Part shown: piece by piece, positions 16,424-24,119 of the stretch
How positions within the stretch are numbered: position 1 is the first letter of the stretch
Layout: every line of letters begins with the position of its first letter
From: Trichomonas vaginalis G3
Taxonomy: Eukaryota > Parabasalia > Trichomonadida > Trichomonadidae
Assembly (NCBI RefSeq): GCF_026262505.1
Contig: NC_067206.1
Span: 30,395,896 to 30,459,895 of the forward strand
Length of the DNA stretch: 64,000 nt
Reading direction: 5' to 3'
Made by a program: the position numbers and the translations under genes
Notes under the pieces: model-generated
Seen by the model: the letters and a program-made list of their open reading frames with translations, nothing else
Databases searched by the model: none
Told to the model about the DNA's origin: nothing

Positions 16424-17281
16424 ATGTATAGACAAATACCTTTATCTGTTGCGTTCAGTAGTGAAAACCCTGACGTCAAAATAAAGGGGAACAGAGTAAC
16501 GTTTAAGTTTCCAACAGACTGGATTGTGAACATAAATGAAGAGAAGTACATTGGCATAACATCTATGTATATAACACGTGCTTTCAGAAAGATTGACTTT
16601 ATACTTCAAGTCGAGATAGAAAATGACGAACAGTCTTTAAGCGCCCAAAACATTCACATATACAAATACTTTAAAGACGATACAACATTGCAACAATGTA
16701 TGATTTCATTTAATGAGATGTTCGAGAAAAAGTTCAACATTGAAGTACAAACTTTACAGCCTTTACGTGAGTTTCTTGCACAACTGAAAGAAGAAGGTAG
16801 TCAGCCACAACTTATAGACTTTCATTATGAATTTAATGAAAATGAAGATGGAACTCATGACTGTCAATTCATTGTATTCTCACCATTCAATGAAGTCGCT
16901 AAAGAGAAAAAAAATCCATTACGTATAAGGTTTCAAATCTCCGAACCAAGTGATGATTTTAAGAATGTTTTCAATTATGATGCAATGCTTCCGAGGAAAA
17001 ATGAATTTTCAAAGATTGTAACACCTGGCATTTGGGATAGAAAGCAAGCTATATTATATCCAAACTTAAGTAAAGGAGTTGAAAATGAGTTCATTGGTCA
17101 TACAAGAACTTCACCACTTCCTAACCCTAAATACTATAAATTAACTGGCTTCAATCGTGAGTTTTGGATAGACATGTTCTCCACTCATGACCATAAATGT
17201 CCGGTGTTCTTGCCTCCAGACCATAAGGACTGTCTCTACATTGAAGCACAACTCTTAAACTCTACCATCGCAGTATTGTAA
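16424..17281 (+). CDS. Penton-like minor capsid protein, type B (left arm)
   Basis: 285 aa, close in length to type A (282). The N-terminal motif FKFPTDW is followed eight residues after the Trp by KYIGI, the same spacing as in types A and C. The remainder alternates predicted strands with charged loops (FHYEFNENEDGTHDCQFIVF, NPLRIRFQISEPSDDF). By analogy with position beside MCP I infer the pentameric vertex protein. Leader TTTTTATCCGAATTAA. Looks whole. Confidence 0.6.
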   Translation: MYRQIPLSVAFSSENPDVKIKGNRVTFKFPTDWIVNINEEKYIGITSMYITRAFRKIDFILQVEIENDEQSLSAQNIHIYKYFKDDTTLQQCMISFNEMFEKKFNIEVQTLQPLREFLAQLKEEGSQPQLIDFHYEFNENEDGTHDCQFIVFSPFNEVAKEKKNPLRIRFQISEPSDDFKNVFNYDAMLPRKNEFSKIVTPGIWDRKQAILYPNLSKGVENEFIGHTRTSPLPNPKYYKLTGFNREFWIDMFSTHDHKCPVFLPPDHKDCLYIEAQLLNSTIAVL

Positions 17282-17335
17282 AATCTACGCTAGCTTTATT
17301 TTTATCACGAATGACCTCATTGCTGACAAAAATAA

Positions 17336-17360
17336 GCCGCTAGCGGCAAGGGCGAAGCCC
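17336..17360. repeat. Double mini-hairpin (B left)
   Basis: GCCGCTAGCGGC (17336-17347) is followed after AA by GGGC-GAA-GCCC (17350-17360). It is intergenic between the penton-like and HNH genes and GC-rich against an AT-rich background. The same two-hairpin design recurs at 60617-60642. Confidence 0.8.
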
Positions 17361-17514
17361 ATGACCTCAGAACTTCAACTTACGAATAAAGCTCTTCATC
17401 CTCATTACTGAGTAAAATGACGTATGGCAGGTGTCAAACCGTTGAGTTTTCACAAAATTTAAAAATAACGTTAGTTTTATTTTTATTTATTTTTTATTTT
17501 GTATGTAAAGACAG

Positions 17515-18096
17515 ATGTACGCTGAACTTGTTGGTCAAGATGTATGGAAAGAATGTTTACAAGATGAAGAGTATGAAATTCACTGTTCTGAGCCTTTTGA
17601 AATAAGGAAGAAAGAAACCAAGAGAATTATACATGAATATAACAGAGGAACAGGTTATATTTGTGTAACATTAAACCTCAAAAAGTACCAAAAACATGTT
17701 CTCATAGCTACTCATTTTATTTCCAATCCGAACAATTTACCGTGTGTGGACCATATAAACCATCAAAGAGACGACAACAGAATCTCAAACCTTCGTTGGT
17801 GTTCTAAATCTGAAAACAATAGAAATAAAAGCAAGTATGGCGATATAGTTTATGAGTTCGTTGATGAAATATCTGACGAAGCTGTTGAAATAACAGATTA
17901 TGGTAAGCATTCGTTTGAGTTCTACTACTATGTTGAGAATGAGGACGCATTCTATTATTATACAGGTCTTAACTATCGAAAACTTCATATAAACTTTACA
18001 AAAACAGGTGCTGCTTATGTTTGTATGATAGATACAGAAAACAAGAGAGTAATCTTATGCATAAACAAATTCAAACGCTTGTACGGCTTCATGTAG
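17515..18096 (+). CDS. HNH endonuclease, homing type (B left)
   Basis: 193 aa. The HNH_3-like core at about residues 60-100 has HVLIATHFISNPNNLP, VDHINHQRDDNRISNLRW and CSKSENNRNKSKYG, with the expected HxxxH/N and NxxxxN residues. The C-terminal 80 residues (YEFVDEISDEAVEITDYGK...FKRLYGFM) look like a substrate-recognition domain with aromatic beta strands. Such nucleases cut DNA to spread their own gene or exclude competitors. It stands alone with a long T-rich leader almost identical to the one before KilA-N, suggesting joint regulation. Looks whole. Confidence 0.85.
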   Translation: MYAELVGQDVWKECLQDEEYEIHCSEPFEIRKKETKRIIHEYNRGTGYICVTLNLKKYQKHVLIATHFISNPNNLPCVDHINHQRDDNRISNLRWCSKSENNRNKSKYGDIVYEFVDEISDEAVEITDYGKHSFEFYYYVENEDAFYYYTGLNYRKLHINFTKTGAAYVCMIDTENKRVILCINKFKRLYGFM

Positions 18097-18119
18097 GACA
18101 AACATTATTTTTCAACACT

Positions 18120-18362
18120 AACGCCAACACGTAGGACAAACATTCATGACTAACATTACTGTATAACATAAATGTTTTGTTATGACCTCATCGTAAATGA
18201 CTTCTTCATCGTAAATGACTTTGTCAAACATGAGCGTAAATGAATGTGTCGAAACTTCTTCATCGTACATGTTTTGTCATGATTTCTTCATCGTAATGAG
18301 CGTACATGTTTTGTCATGATTTCATCGTACATGCTTTGTCGAACTTAAACGTTAATGTTTTC
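18120..18362. repeat. Short irregular repeats, TCGTACATG/TCGTAAATG type
   Basis: Repeated pieces such as TTCATCGTAAATGACTT and TTTTGTCATGATTTCATCG fill the gap between HNH and the 121-bp array. The reversed forms resemble the CTTGACAAAACATGTACGATGAA repeats at 1159-1240. No gene is seen. Confidence 0.6.
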
Positions 18363-18365
18363 ACT

Positions 18366-19258
18366 GCTACCATGCTACCATGTGCTACCAGGTCATTTAA
18401 CTTCTCTGAAAAATGATGACAACTGACATTTTGACAACAGTTCAGGAGGAAGGTAGTTATGAATTATTTTTTGAAGAACTGGAGGTGCTACCATGCTACC
18501 ATGTGCTACCAGGTCATTTAACTTCTTTTAAAAATGGTGACAACTGACATTTTGACAACAGTTCAGGAGGAAGGTAGTTATGAATTATTTTTTGAAGAAC
18601 TGGAGGTGCTACCATGCTACCATGTGCTACCAGGTCATTTAACTTCTTTTAAAAATGGTGACAACTGACATTTTGACAACAGTTCAGGAGGAAGGTAGTT
18701 ATGAATTATTTTTTGAAGAACTGGAGGTGCTACCATGCTACCATGTGCTACCAGGTCATTTAACTTCTTTTAAAAATGGTGACAACTGACATTTTGACAA
18801 CAACACAGGAGGAAGGTAGTTATGAATTATTTTTTGAAGAACTGGAGGTGCTACCATGCTACCATGTGCTACCAGGTCATTTAACTTCTTTTAAAAATGG
18901 TGACAACTGACATTTTGACAACAGTCCAGGAAATAAATTTTATCGTTAATGTTTACGTTTATGTTTACGTTAATGTTTACGTTTATGTTTACGTTTATGT
19001 TTACGTTAATGTTTACGTTTATGTTTACGTTAATGTTTACGTTAATGTTTACGTTAATGTTTACGTTTATGTTTACGTTAATGTTTACGTTAATGTTTAC
19101 GTTAATGTTTACGTTTATGTTTACGTTAATGTTTACGTTTATGTTTACGTTAATGTTTTCACTGCTACCATGCTACCATGTGCTACCAGGTCATTTAACT
19201 TCTTTTAAAAATGGTGACAACTGACATTTTGACAACAACACAGCAGGAAGGTAGTTAT
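18366..19258 (+). repeat. 121-bp tandem repeats interrupted by a 12-bp array (B left)
   Basis: Five units begin at 18366, 18487, 18608, 18729 and 18850 with a period of exactly 121, and a sixth partial unit begins at 19163. Each opens with GCTACCATGCTACCATGTG and contains GTGACAACTGACATTTTGACAAC and a GGAGGAAGGTAGTTAT box. Between units five and six (18945-19156) are about 17 units of 12 bp, GTTTACGTTWAT. The last copy ends just before PrimPol. Iteron-like arrays beside a replication gene suggest an origin; inference. Confidence 0.85.
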
Positions 19259-19289
19259 TAATTGTTTTTATTTTTTTATTCCTATATAA

Positions 19290-21650
19290 ATGACAGCAAC
19301 AAACAACAACAGCAACTATATCGTTTCTGATGAAAATATCATTGATTCATTAGCTGAGGAATTAGTTGTGGCAGAAACTAAAACCCTCAACGAAAGAATT
19401 GGTGAAAACAAGATTGATTTACATAACTACCTCAAACATGATGGAGGAAGAGGAAGGAAAACTGGTATGGCTTTATTAGTAAATAAAATTTCAAATTTAA
19501 CGATTATAGATGTTGATATCAATAAATCATACAATGATGAACTTAAAGAAACAGTTAGAAAAGACATTTTATCAAAACTTTCGGATAAAGATGTTATCGT
19601 TAAAACCGCTTCAGGAGGTCTTCACATTTATTGCAACACTAATTTCTTCTATTCAACCTCGAACAGAATGATTAAATGTTATTCCTGCAATGATTATGAT
19701 ATTGATATAATGACTTCAATGGATGATTCAAAGCGTTCATTAGTGGTTATGGCTGATTCAAGAGTTCGCAAGAATGCAACAGAACCAATCAAAACATACT
19801 CATTCATTCGTGGAAGTTATGATTCAACATTAACTAGAACAGTAAACGATATATTAAATGATTTGAATATTAAGGTAAGAGTTGAACAGAAGAATGAAGA
19901 AATAAAGAGTATAATGAATGAAAACAAAGATGTAAACATTGATGATAAACTAGCTCAAAGCATAGTTGATGGCATCTGTGATTTTGAAGTACATAATGAC
20001 GGTGGAAACATGAATTTAGAAAAAGAAGTTACATTATTCACACTGTTTCAAGCTATTAATTCGTTACCTAATCATTTAATTAATGAAGCATACGATAACG
20101 TTTATAACTTCTGCAATTTAACTGAAAATGCAAAAAGTAATTTTGAAAAAGCACGTAATAGATATGCACATTTAATGACTTCTCCATTTGTTTTGGTGAA
20201 GATTCTAAAACTATATCAAAAGGAATATTATGATGAATATGTTTTACCTTTATTACGTAAGCCAAAAATAACATTTGATATCAAACTTGACGACTCGTTT
20301 TTGATAACAGATATTAGACGCAAGGCTGAAAATCATCAGTATAAAAACAGTTCTGAAGTAATTGAGGATTTATCACGTGTAATCCGTTTTGTAGATTGTG
20401 GAAATAAATATTTCATTCAGAAAGATTACAACATACACGACAAAATGAATCAAATATCATTTGTTCTTCAATCAAACATGAAAGAGTCACTTAAAATGAT
20501 TAAATTATTTAAAGAAGAAGGTAAAACCATAACAGCATGGGATGTACTACTAAATCAATTATCCTCATTAACCGTTAAGGGTGTTTGCTTTAAATCTGAT
20601 TCCCCCGATGTTTTCTCAACGTTTCATGGTTATAAATACAACATTCTTGAAAAGCCTGATTACTCAAAAATTGAGATGTTTATGAATTTCATTAAAGAAG
20701 CCATTTGTGATAATAACGATGAAGTGTATAAATACCTTCTCGGCTGGATTGCATCAATGATTCAACATCCAGGAATCAAGAATGAAACAGCAATTATTTT
20801 GAAAGGACTTCAGGGAACAGGTAAAAACAGATTTACAGACATTATTTCTGAACTCCTCGCTGGTTATTCATGTAAAAACATTACTGAAATAAGTGAGCTA
20901 ACGGGTAATTTCAACTCAGTAGTTGAAAATAAAATGTTTCTTGTACTTAATGAACTCAAGAATGTAGGTGAAGACAGACTCGCAAACTTCAACGCTTTGA
21001 AATCAATTATTACGGATAATGAGATAAGAATTAATGAAAAGAATCAACCCAGAAGAACAGCACAGAACGTTGCAAACTTCATTTTCGTAACTAACAACGT
21101 TTACCCTGTCAAAATTGAAGTTGGAGACAGAAGATACGTAGTTTTAAGAGTTAATGGTAAATTCAAGGGTCAATTTGATTACTTCAAGAATTTAATGGAT
21201 TCATGCACAAAGGAATTTTATGATAATTTACTGACGTATTTTATGCAATATGACCTTTCATCATTTAATGTACGAATCATACCGATGACTGAAGCCAAAC
21301 AAGATTTAATTGAATTATCATCAAATCCTTTAGATGTATGGATAAATACACATTATGATGAATTGTGTGCAGGTATGACGTGTGAAAATGCTCTATTCTG
21401 TAAACCTTCAGTCATGAAAGACAAAAACTTTCAAATGAGTATTAAGGATAAATGTGATAGGAAACATAGAAGAATAGACGGTAAACAAACATGGTATTAT
21501 GTTTTGAAAGAAGAAATGAAAGGATTATATAAACAGGTTGAACCAAACGATAATGAGGAATCATTTACTGATGATGAAATACCTGTAAATGAGCCGCTAA
21601 CGGACTCTTTGAGTCCTGAAGGTCTTTCAGACCGAAGCGGCGAGACCTGA
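19290..21650 (+). CDS. PrimPol (AEP) - SF3 helicase fusion, replication protein (B left)
   Basis: 786 aa, whole. N-terminal primase-polymerase: IIDVDINKS (metal-binding DxD, about 74-76), KTASGGLHIY (about 106-114), CYSCNDYDIDIM (Cys pair and third acidic site, about 130-140). C-terminal superfamily 3 helicase: Walker A GLQGTGKN (about 507-514), Walker B-like MFLVLNELKN (about 549-558), motif C NFIFVTNN (about 597-604). Such D5-like primase-helicases replicate virophage and Polinton-like-virus genomes, in contrast to the PolB of A elements. The gene lies between two inverted sets of 121-bp-type repeats. Acidic tail with embedded hairpins. ATG follows a CCTATATAA leader. Confidence 0.92.
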   Translation: MTATNNNSNYIVSDENIIDSLAEELVVAETKTLNERIGENKIDLHNYLKHDGGRGRKTGMALLVNKISNLTIIDVDINKSYNDELKETVRKDILSKLSDKDVIVKTASGGLHIYCNTNFFYSTSNRMIKCYSCNDYDIDIMTSMDDSKRSLVVMADSRVRKNATEPIKTYSFIRGSYDSTLTRTVNDILNDLNIKVRVEQKNEEIKSIMNENKDVNIDDKLAQSIVDGICDFEVHNDGGNMNLEKEVTLFTLFQAINSLPNHLINEAYDNVYNFCNLTENAKSNFEKARNRYAHLMTSPFVLVKILKLYQKEYYDEYVLPLLRKPKITFDIKLDDSFLITDIRRKAENHQYKNSSEVIEDLSRVIRFVDCGNKYFIQKDYNIHDKMNQISFVLQSNMKESLKMIKLFKEEGKTITAWDVLLNQLSSLTVKGVCFKSDSPDVFSTFHGYKYNILEKPDYSKIEMFMNFIKEAICDNNDEVYKYLLGWIASMIQHPGIKNETAIILKGLQGTGKNRFTDIISELLAGYSCKNITEISELTGNFNSVVENKMFLVLNELKNVGEDRLANFNALKSIITDNEIRINEKNQPRRTAQNVANFIFVTNNVYPVKIEVGDRRYVVLRVNGKFKGQFDYFKNLMDSCTKEFYDNLLTYFMQYDLSSFNVRIIPMTEAKQDLIELSSNPLDVWINTHYDELCAGMTCENALFCKPSVMKDKNFQMSIKDKCDRKHRRIDGKQTWYYVLKEEMKGLYKQVEPNDNEESFTDDEIPVNEPLTDSLSPEGLSDRSGET

Positions 21651-21656
21651 AGGTCT
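21593..21656. repeat. Cluster of mini-hairpins at the 3' end of PrimPol
   Basis: GGACTC-TTT-GAGTCC (21602-21616) and GGTCT-TTC-AGACC (21621-21633) lie inside an outer stem GCCGCT/AGCGGC (21593-21598 with 21636-21641). AGACC-TGAA-GGTCT (21643-21656) follows. All but the last few bases are coding, for PLTDSLSPEGLSDRSGET. Confidence 0.8.
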
Positions 21657-21699
21657 AGCTTTATAAAGTATGATTTGAATTTATTTTTGCATTAATCCT

Positions 21700-22010
21700 T
21701 TCATGACTGTTGTCAAAATGTCGTGTTGTCACACTTTTTCAGAGAAGTTAAATTACCTGGTAGCACATGGTAGCATGGTAGCACCTTCGGTTATTCAAAA
21801 ATAATTAATTATTGAATGACCCATGATGTTGTCAAAATGTCGTGTTGTCACACTTTTTCAGAGAAGTTAAATTACCTGGTAGCACATGGTAGCATGGTAG
21901 CACCTTCGGTTATTCAAAAATAATTAATAACTACCTTCCTCCTGTGTTGTTGACATAATGTCATGTTGTCAACATGGTAACATGGTAGCACCTTCGGTTA
22001 TTCAATAATT
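21700..22010 (-). repeat. Inverted copies of the 121-bp repeat family downstream of PrimPol
   Basis: About two and a half units in the opposite orientation to those before PrimPol: GTTGTCAAAATGTCGTGTTGTCAC, then the reverse of the GCTACCATG box, then TTCGGTTATTC. Together with 18366-19258 they frame the replication gene with inverted repeats. Confidence 0.8.
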
Positions 22011-22078
22011 AATTATTTTTGAATAACTGGGAAATAAATTTACGTCAAATATGCAATTTATAAAATCTTATGTCGACA

Positions 22079-22151
22079 GGCTACGTAGCACAGTGGTCTA
22101 AGGTGGTGTTATGGAGGGGTCAGAGTCTGTGGTTCGAACCGCGACAGCGCC
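22079..22151 (+). tRNA. tRNA-like Pol III gene (B left), probably not a working tRNA
   Basis: Exactly 73 nt with a perfect A box TAGCACAGTGG at positions 8-18 and a near-perfect B box GGTTCGAACC at 53-62, followed 4 nt later by TTTT, a Pol III stop. The D stem partly forms. The T stem forms only with a six-base loop, the acceptor has few pairs, and I cannot fold an anticodon arm. So it is a tRNA-derived transcript or a decayed tRNA. The mirror copy is at 23619-23691. An overlapping 90-codon frame is judged spurious. Confidence 0.4.
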
Positions 22152-22217
22152 GTATTTTCTTATTTTCTTTGTTTGTCTTGTTTGTCGTGAATAAAAAGTG
22201 TCATAAAAGTGCTCTAT

Positions 22218-22280
22218 CTTCCACGGGAATAAATAAAAAATTTACTTTATTTCTTCTTTATTTCTTTGTTCCCGTGGAAG
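22218..22280. repeat. Inverted repeat CTTCCACGGGAA
   Basis: CTTCCACGGGAA (22218-22229) and TTCCCGTGGAAG (22269-22280) can pair around 39 AT-rich bases, shortly after the tRNA-like gene. A related CTCGTGGAAGC lies near the arm end, and all are mirrored in the right arm. Confidence 0.7.
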
Positions 22281-22393
22281 AAGGGTTTTTGCCGTTTTTT
22301 CTCAGCCGAAATCAACGATTTTTTCATTTTTGGAATCCTTAGCGAATGAGGAATCTTTTCTCTCGTGGAAGCTTTGACCTAAAATAATGTTTA

Positions 22394-22440
22394 GGTGAAG
22401 AGGTGAGATGTCACCTGTTTTCTCACCTGTTTTCTCACCC
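22394..22440 (-). repeat. Conserved GGTGA palindromic element, copy 3
   Basis: First of two copies in the unique centre, upstream of KilA-N. The centre reads GGTGACATCTCACC on the minus strand. Confidence 0.8.
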
Positions 22441-22573
22441 TAGTTATTTTATAAACGTTTTACATGGTAAACGTTATTTTTTTAAATTTTGTGAAAACTC
22501 AACGGTTTGACACAAGCCCTAAAAATTATTTTACTCAGAATTTTGTTGCTGAATTCAGCAAAAATATAATTTA

Positions 22574-22621
22574 GGTGAAGAGGTGAGATATCACCTGTTT
22601 TCTCACCTCTTTTCTCACCTC
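22574..22621 (-). repeat. Conserved GGTGA palindromic element, copy 4
   Basis: Second central copy, 88 bases before the KilA-N start. KilA-N proteins bind DNA, so the pair of sites next to this gene could be operators; inference. Confidence 0.8.
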
Positions 22622-22708
22622 TTGAATTTTCGTGAATTTCCTTAAGATAGAAAAAATAAAGTTAGTTTTATTTTTATTTATTTTTTTATTTTGTATGTAA
22701 GAACAGTA

Positions 22709-23374
22709 ATGTCGGTCGAAGCACAGACGTTCACGAACAAATCTAATGGTGAAACATTCACAAAAGGCACTTATAACGGTATTGAAGTCTTACGTAGAGA
22801 CAAGGATGGTTACATTAATGCAACAAAGATGGCAAGAGAAGCAGGAAAGTTAAACCATTTAAACAGATTTCTCAATAGTACTAAAATGCAGGAAATTCTT
22901 GAGTTTTGGTTGAACGAATACGGTGGAGCCAAAAGTGGCTCGACCTCAAAACAAGCATTTTATGAGCTTACTAAGGGCGTTATGAATGAATTCAAAGGTA
23001 TTTACATACATCCTGACCTCGTTCATTTTGTTGCTGAATGGTGCTCTGTAAAGTATGCATTTTATGTCAAAGATATTATGGACTCCATAGACAAGAAAGT
23101 TCATGAGAAGTTAGATGAAGAAGAACTCGAAGATACAGTGGAGAATGCTAAACCTTTGTTCGAAGAAGAAGTTGGAAAAATGTGTGAAAAACAATTAGAA
23201 CATGAACGTGAGATATATTATGGTTATAGAGATTCTCCATACGAACTAGACCAATGGGAACAAGAAGATTTAAAGAGAGAATTTAGAGAATATGAACTCG
23301 CTAAGATAGCATTTGAAGCTGCAGAAAAGAAGTTAAAAGTTTGGGGTCGTTTTGTACAAAAATATTGTGAGTAA
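22709..23374 (+). CDS. KilA-N domain DNA-binding protein, single gene at the palindrome centre
   Basis: 221 aa from the ATG at 22709, whose leader TTTTGTATGTAAGAACAG matches the HNH gene leader; the ATG at 22691 lies inside that leader. The KilA-N domain spans about 20-125: GTYNGIEVLRRDKDGYINATKM, LNRFLNSTKMQEI, then GIYIHPDLVHFVAEW and YAFYVKDIM. A charged coiled C-terminus follows (HEKLDEEELEDTVENAK to FRE-YELAK). KilA-N proteins of phages and large DNA viruses bind DNA and often regulate late or lytic genes. It is the only unduplicated gene of element B. Whole. Confidence 0.9.
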   Translation: MSVEAQTFTNKSNGETFTKGTYNGIEVLRRDKDGYINATKMAREAGKLNHLNRFLNSTKMQEILEFWLNEYGGAKSGSTSKQAFYELTKGVMNEFKGIYIHPDLVHFVAEWCSVKYAFYVKDIMDSIDKKVHEKLDEEELEDTVENAKPLFEEEVGKMCEKQLEHEREIYYGYRDSPYELDQWEQEDLKREFREYELAKIAFEAAEKKLKVWGRFVQKYCE

Positions 23375-23618
23375 ATGAACCATTTATTTTTGTTCAAAGC
23401 TTCCACGAGAGAAAAGATTCCTCATTCGCTAAGGATTCCAAAAATGAAAAAATCATTGATTTCGGCTGAGAAAAAACAGCAAAACCCTTCTTCCACGGGA
23501 ACAAAGAAATAAAGAAGAAATAAAGTAAATTTTTTATTTATTCCCGTGGAAGATAGAGCACTTTTATGATACTTTTTATTCACGACAAACAAGACAAATA
23601 AAGAAAATAAGAAAATAC

Positions 23619-23691
23619 GGCGCTGTCGCGGTTCGAACCACAGACCTTGACCCCTCCATAACACCACCTTAGACCACTGTGCTACGTAGCC
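23619..23691 (-). tRNA. tRNA-like Pol III gene (B right)
   Basis: Mirror of 22079-22151 with the same A and B boxes and the same TTTT downstream on the minus strand; one small change lies between the boxes. Confidence 0.4.
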
Positions 23692-23769
23692 TGTCGACAT
23701 AAGATTTTATAAATTGCATATTTGACGTAAATTTATTTCCCAGTTATTCAAAAATAATTAATTATTGAA

Positions 23770-24065
23770 TAACCGAAGGTGCTACCATGTTACCATGTTG
23801 ACAACATGACATTATGTCAACAACACAGGAGGAAGGTAGTTATTAATTATTTTTGAATAACCGAAGGTGCTACCATGCTACCATGTGCTACCAGGTAATT
23901 TAACTTCTCTGAAAAAGTGTGACAACACGACATTTTGACAACATCATGGGTCATTCAATAATTAATTATTTTTGAATAACCGAAGGTGCTACCATGCTAC
24001 CATGTGCTACCAGGTAATTTAACTTCTCTGAAAAAGTGTGACAACACGACATTTTGACAACAGTC
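23770..24065 (+). repeat. 121-bp-family repeats downstream of right-arm PrimPol
   Basis: Mirror of 21700-22010, with GCTACCATGCTACCATGTG boxes in plus orientation. Confidence 0.8.
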
Positions 24066-24119
24066 ATGAAAGGATTAATGCAAAAATAAATTCAAATCAT
24101 ACTTTATAAAGCTAGACCT

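Larger units (their letters stand above)
12615..22377 (+). repeat. Left arm of the element B palindrome
   Basis: About 9.76 kb, repeated in inverted orientation at 23396-33133. Correspondence is gene by gene and base by base apart from scattered small differences; the largest differences are in the terminal 500 bases. Confidence 0.9.

Noticed and set aside
18897-19224. Open frames with VYVNVYVN or MFTLMFTF repeats
   Set aside because: They only translate the 12-bp GTTTACGTTWAT array; no leader and no non-repeat content.
22070-22342. 90-codon open frame (and its mirror at 23422-23700) as a protein gene
   Set aside because: It runs straight through the tRNA-like gene and an inverted repeat, has Phe/Leu-rich T-run translation, no leader motif, and no conserved protein character.
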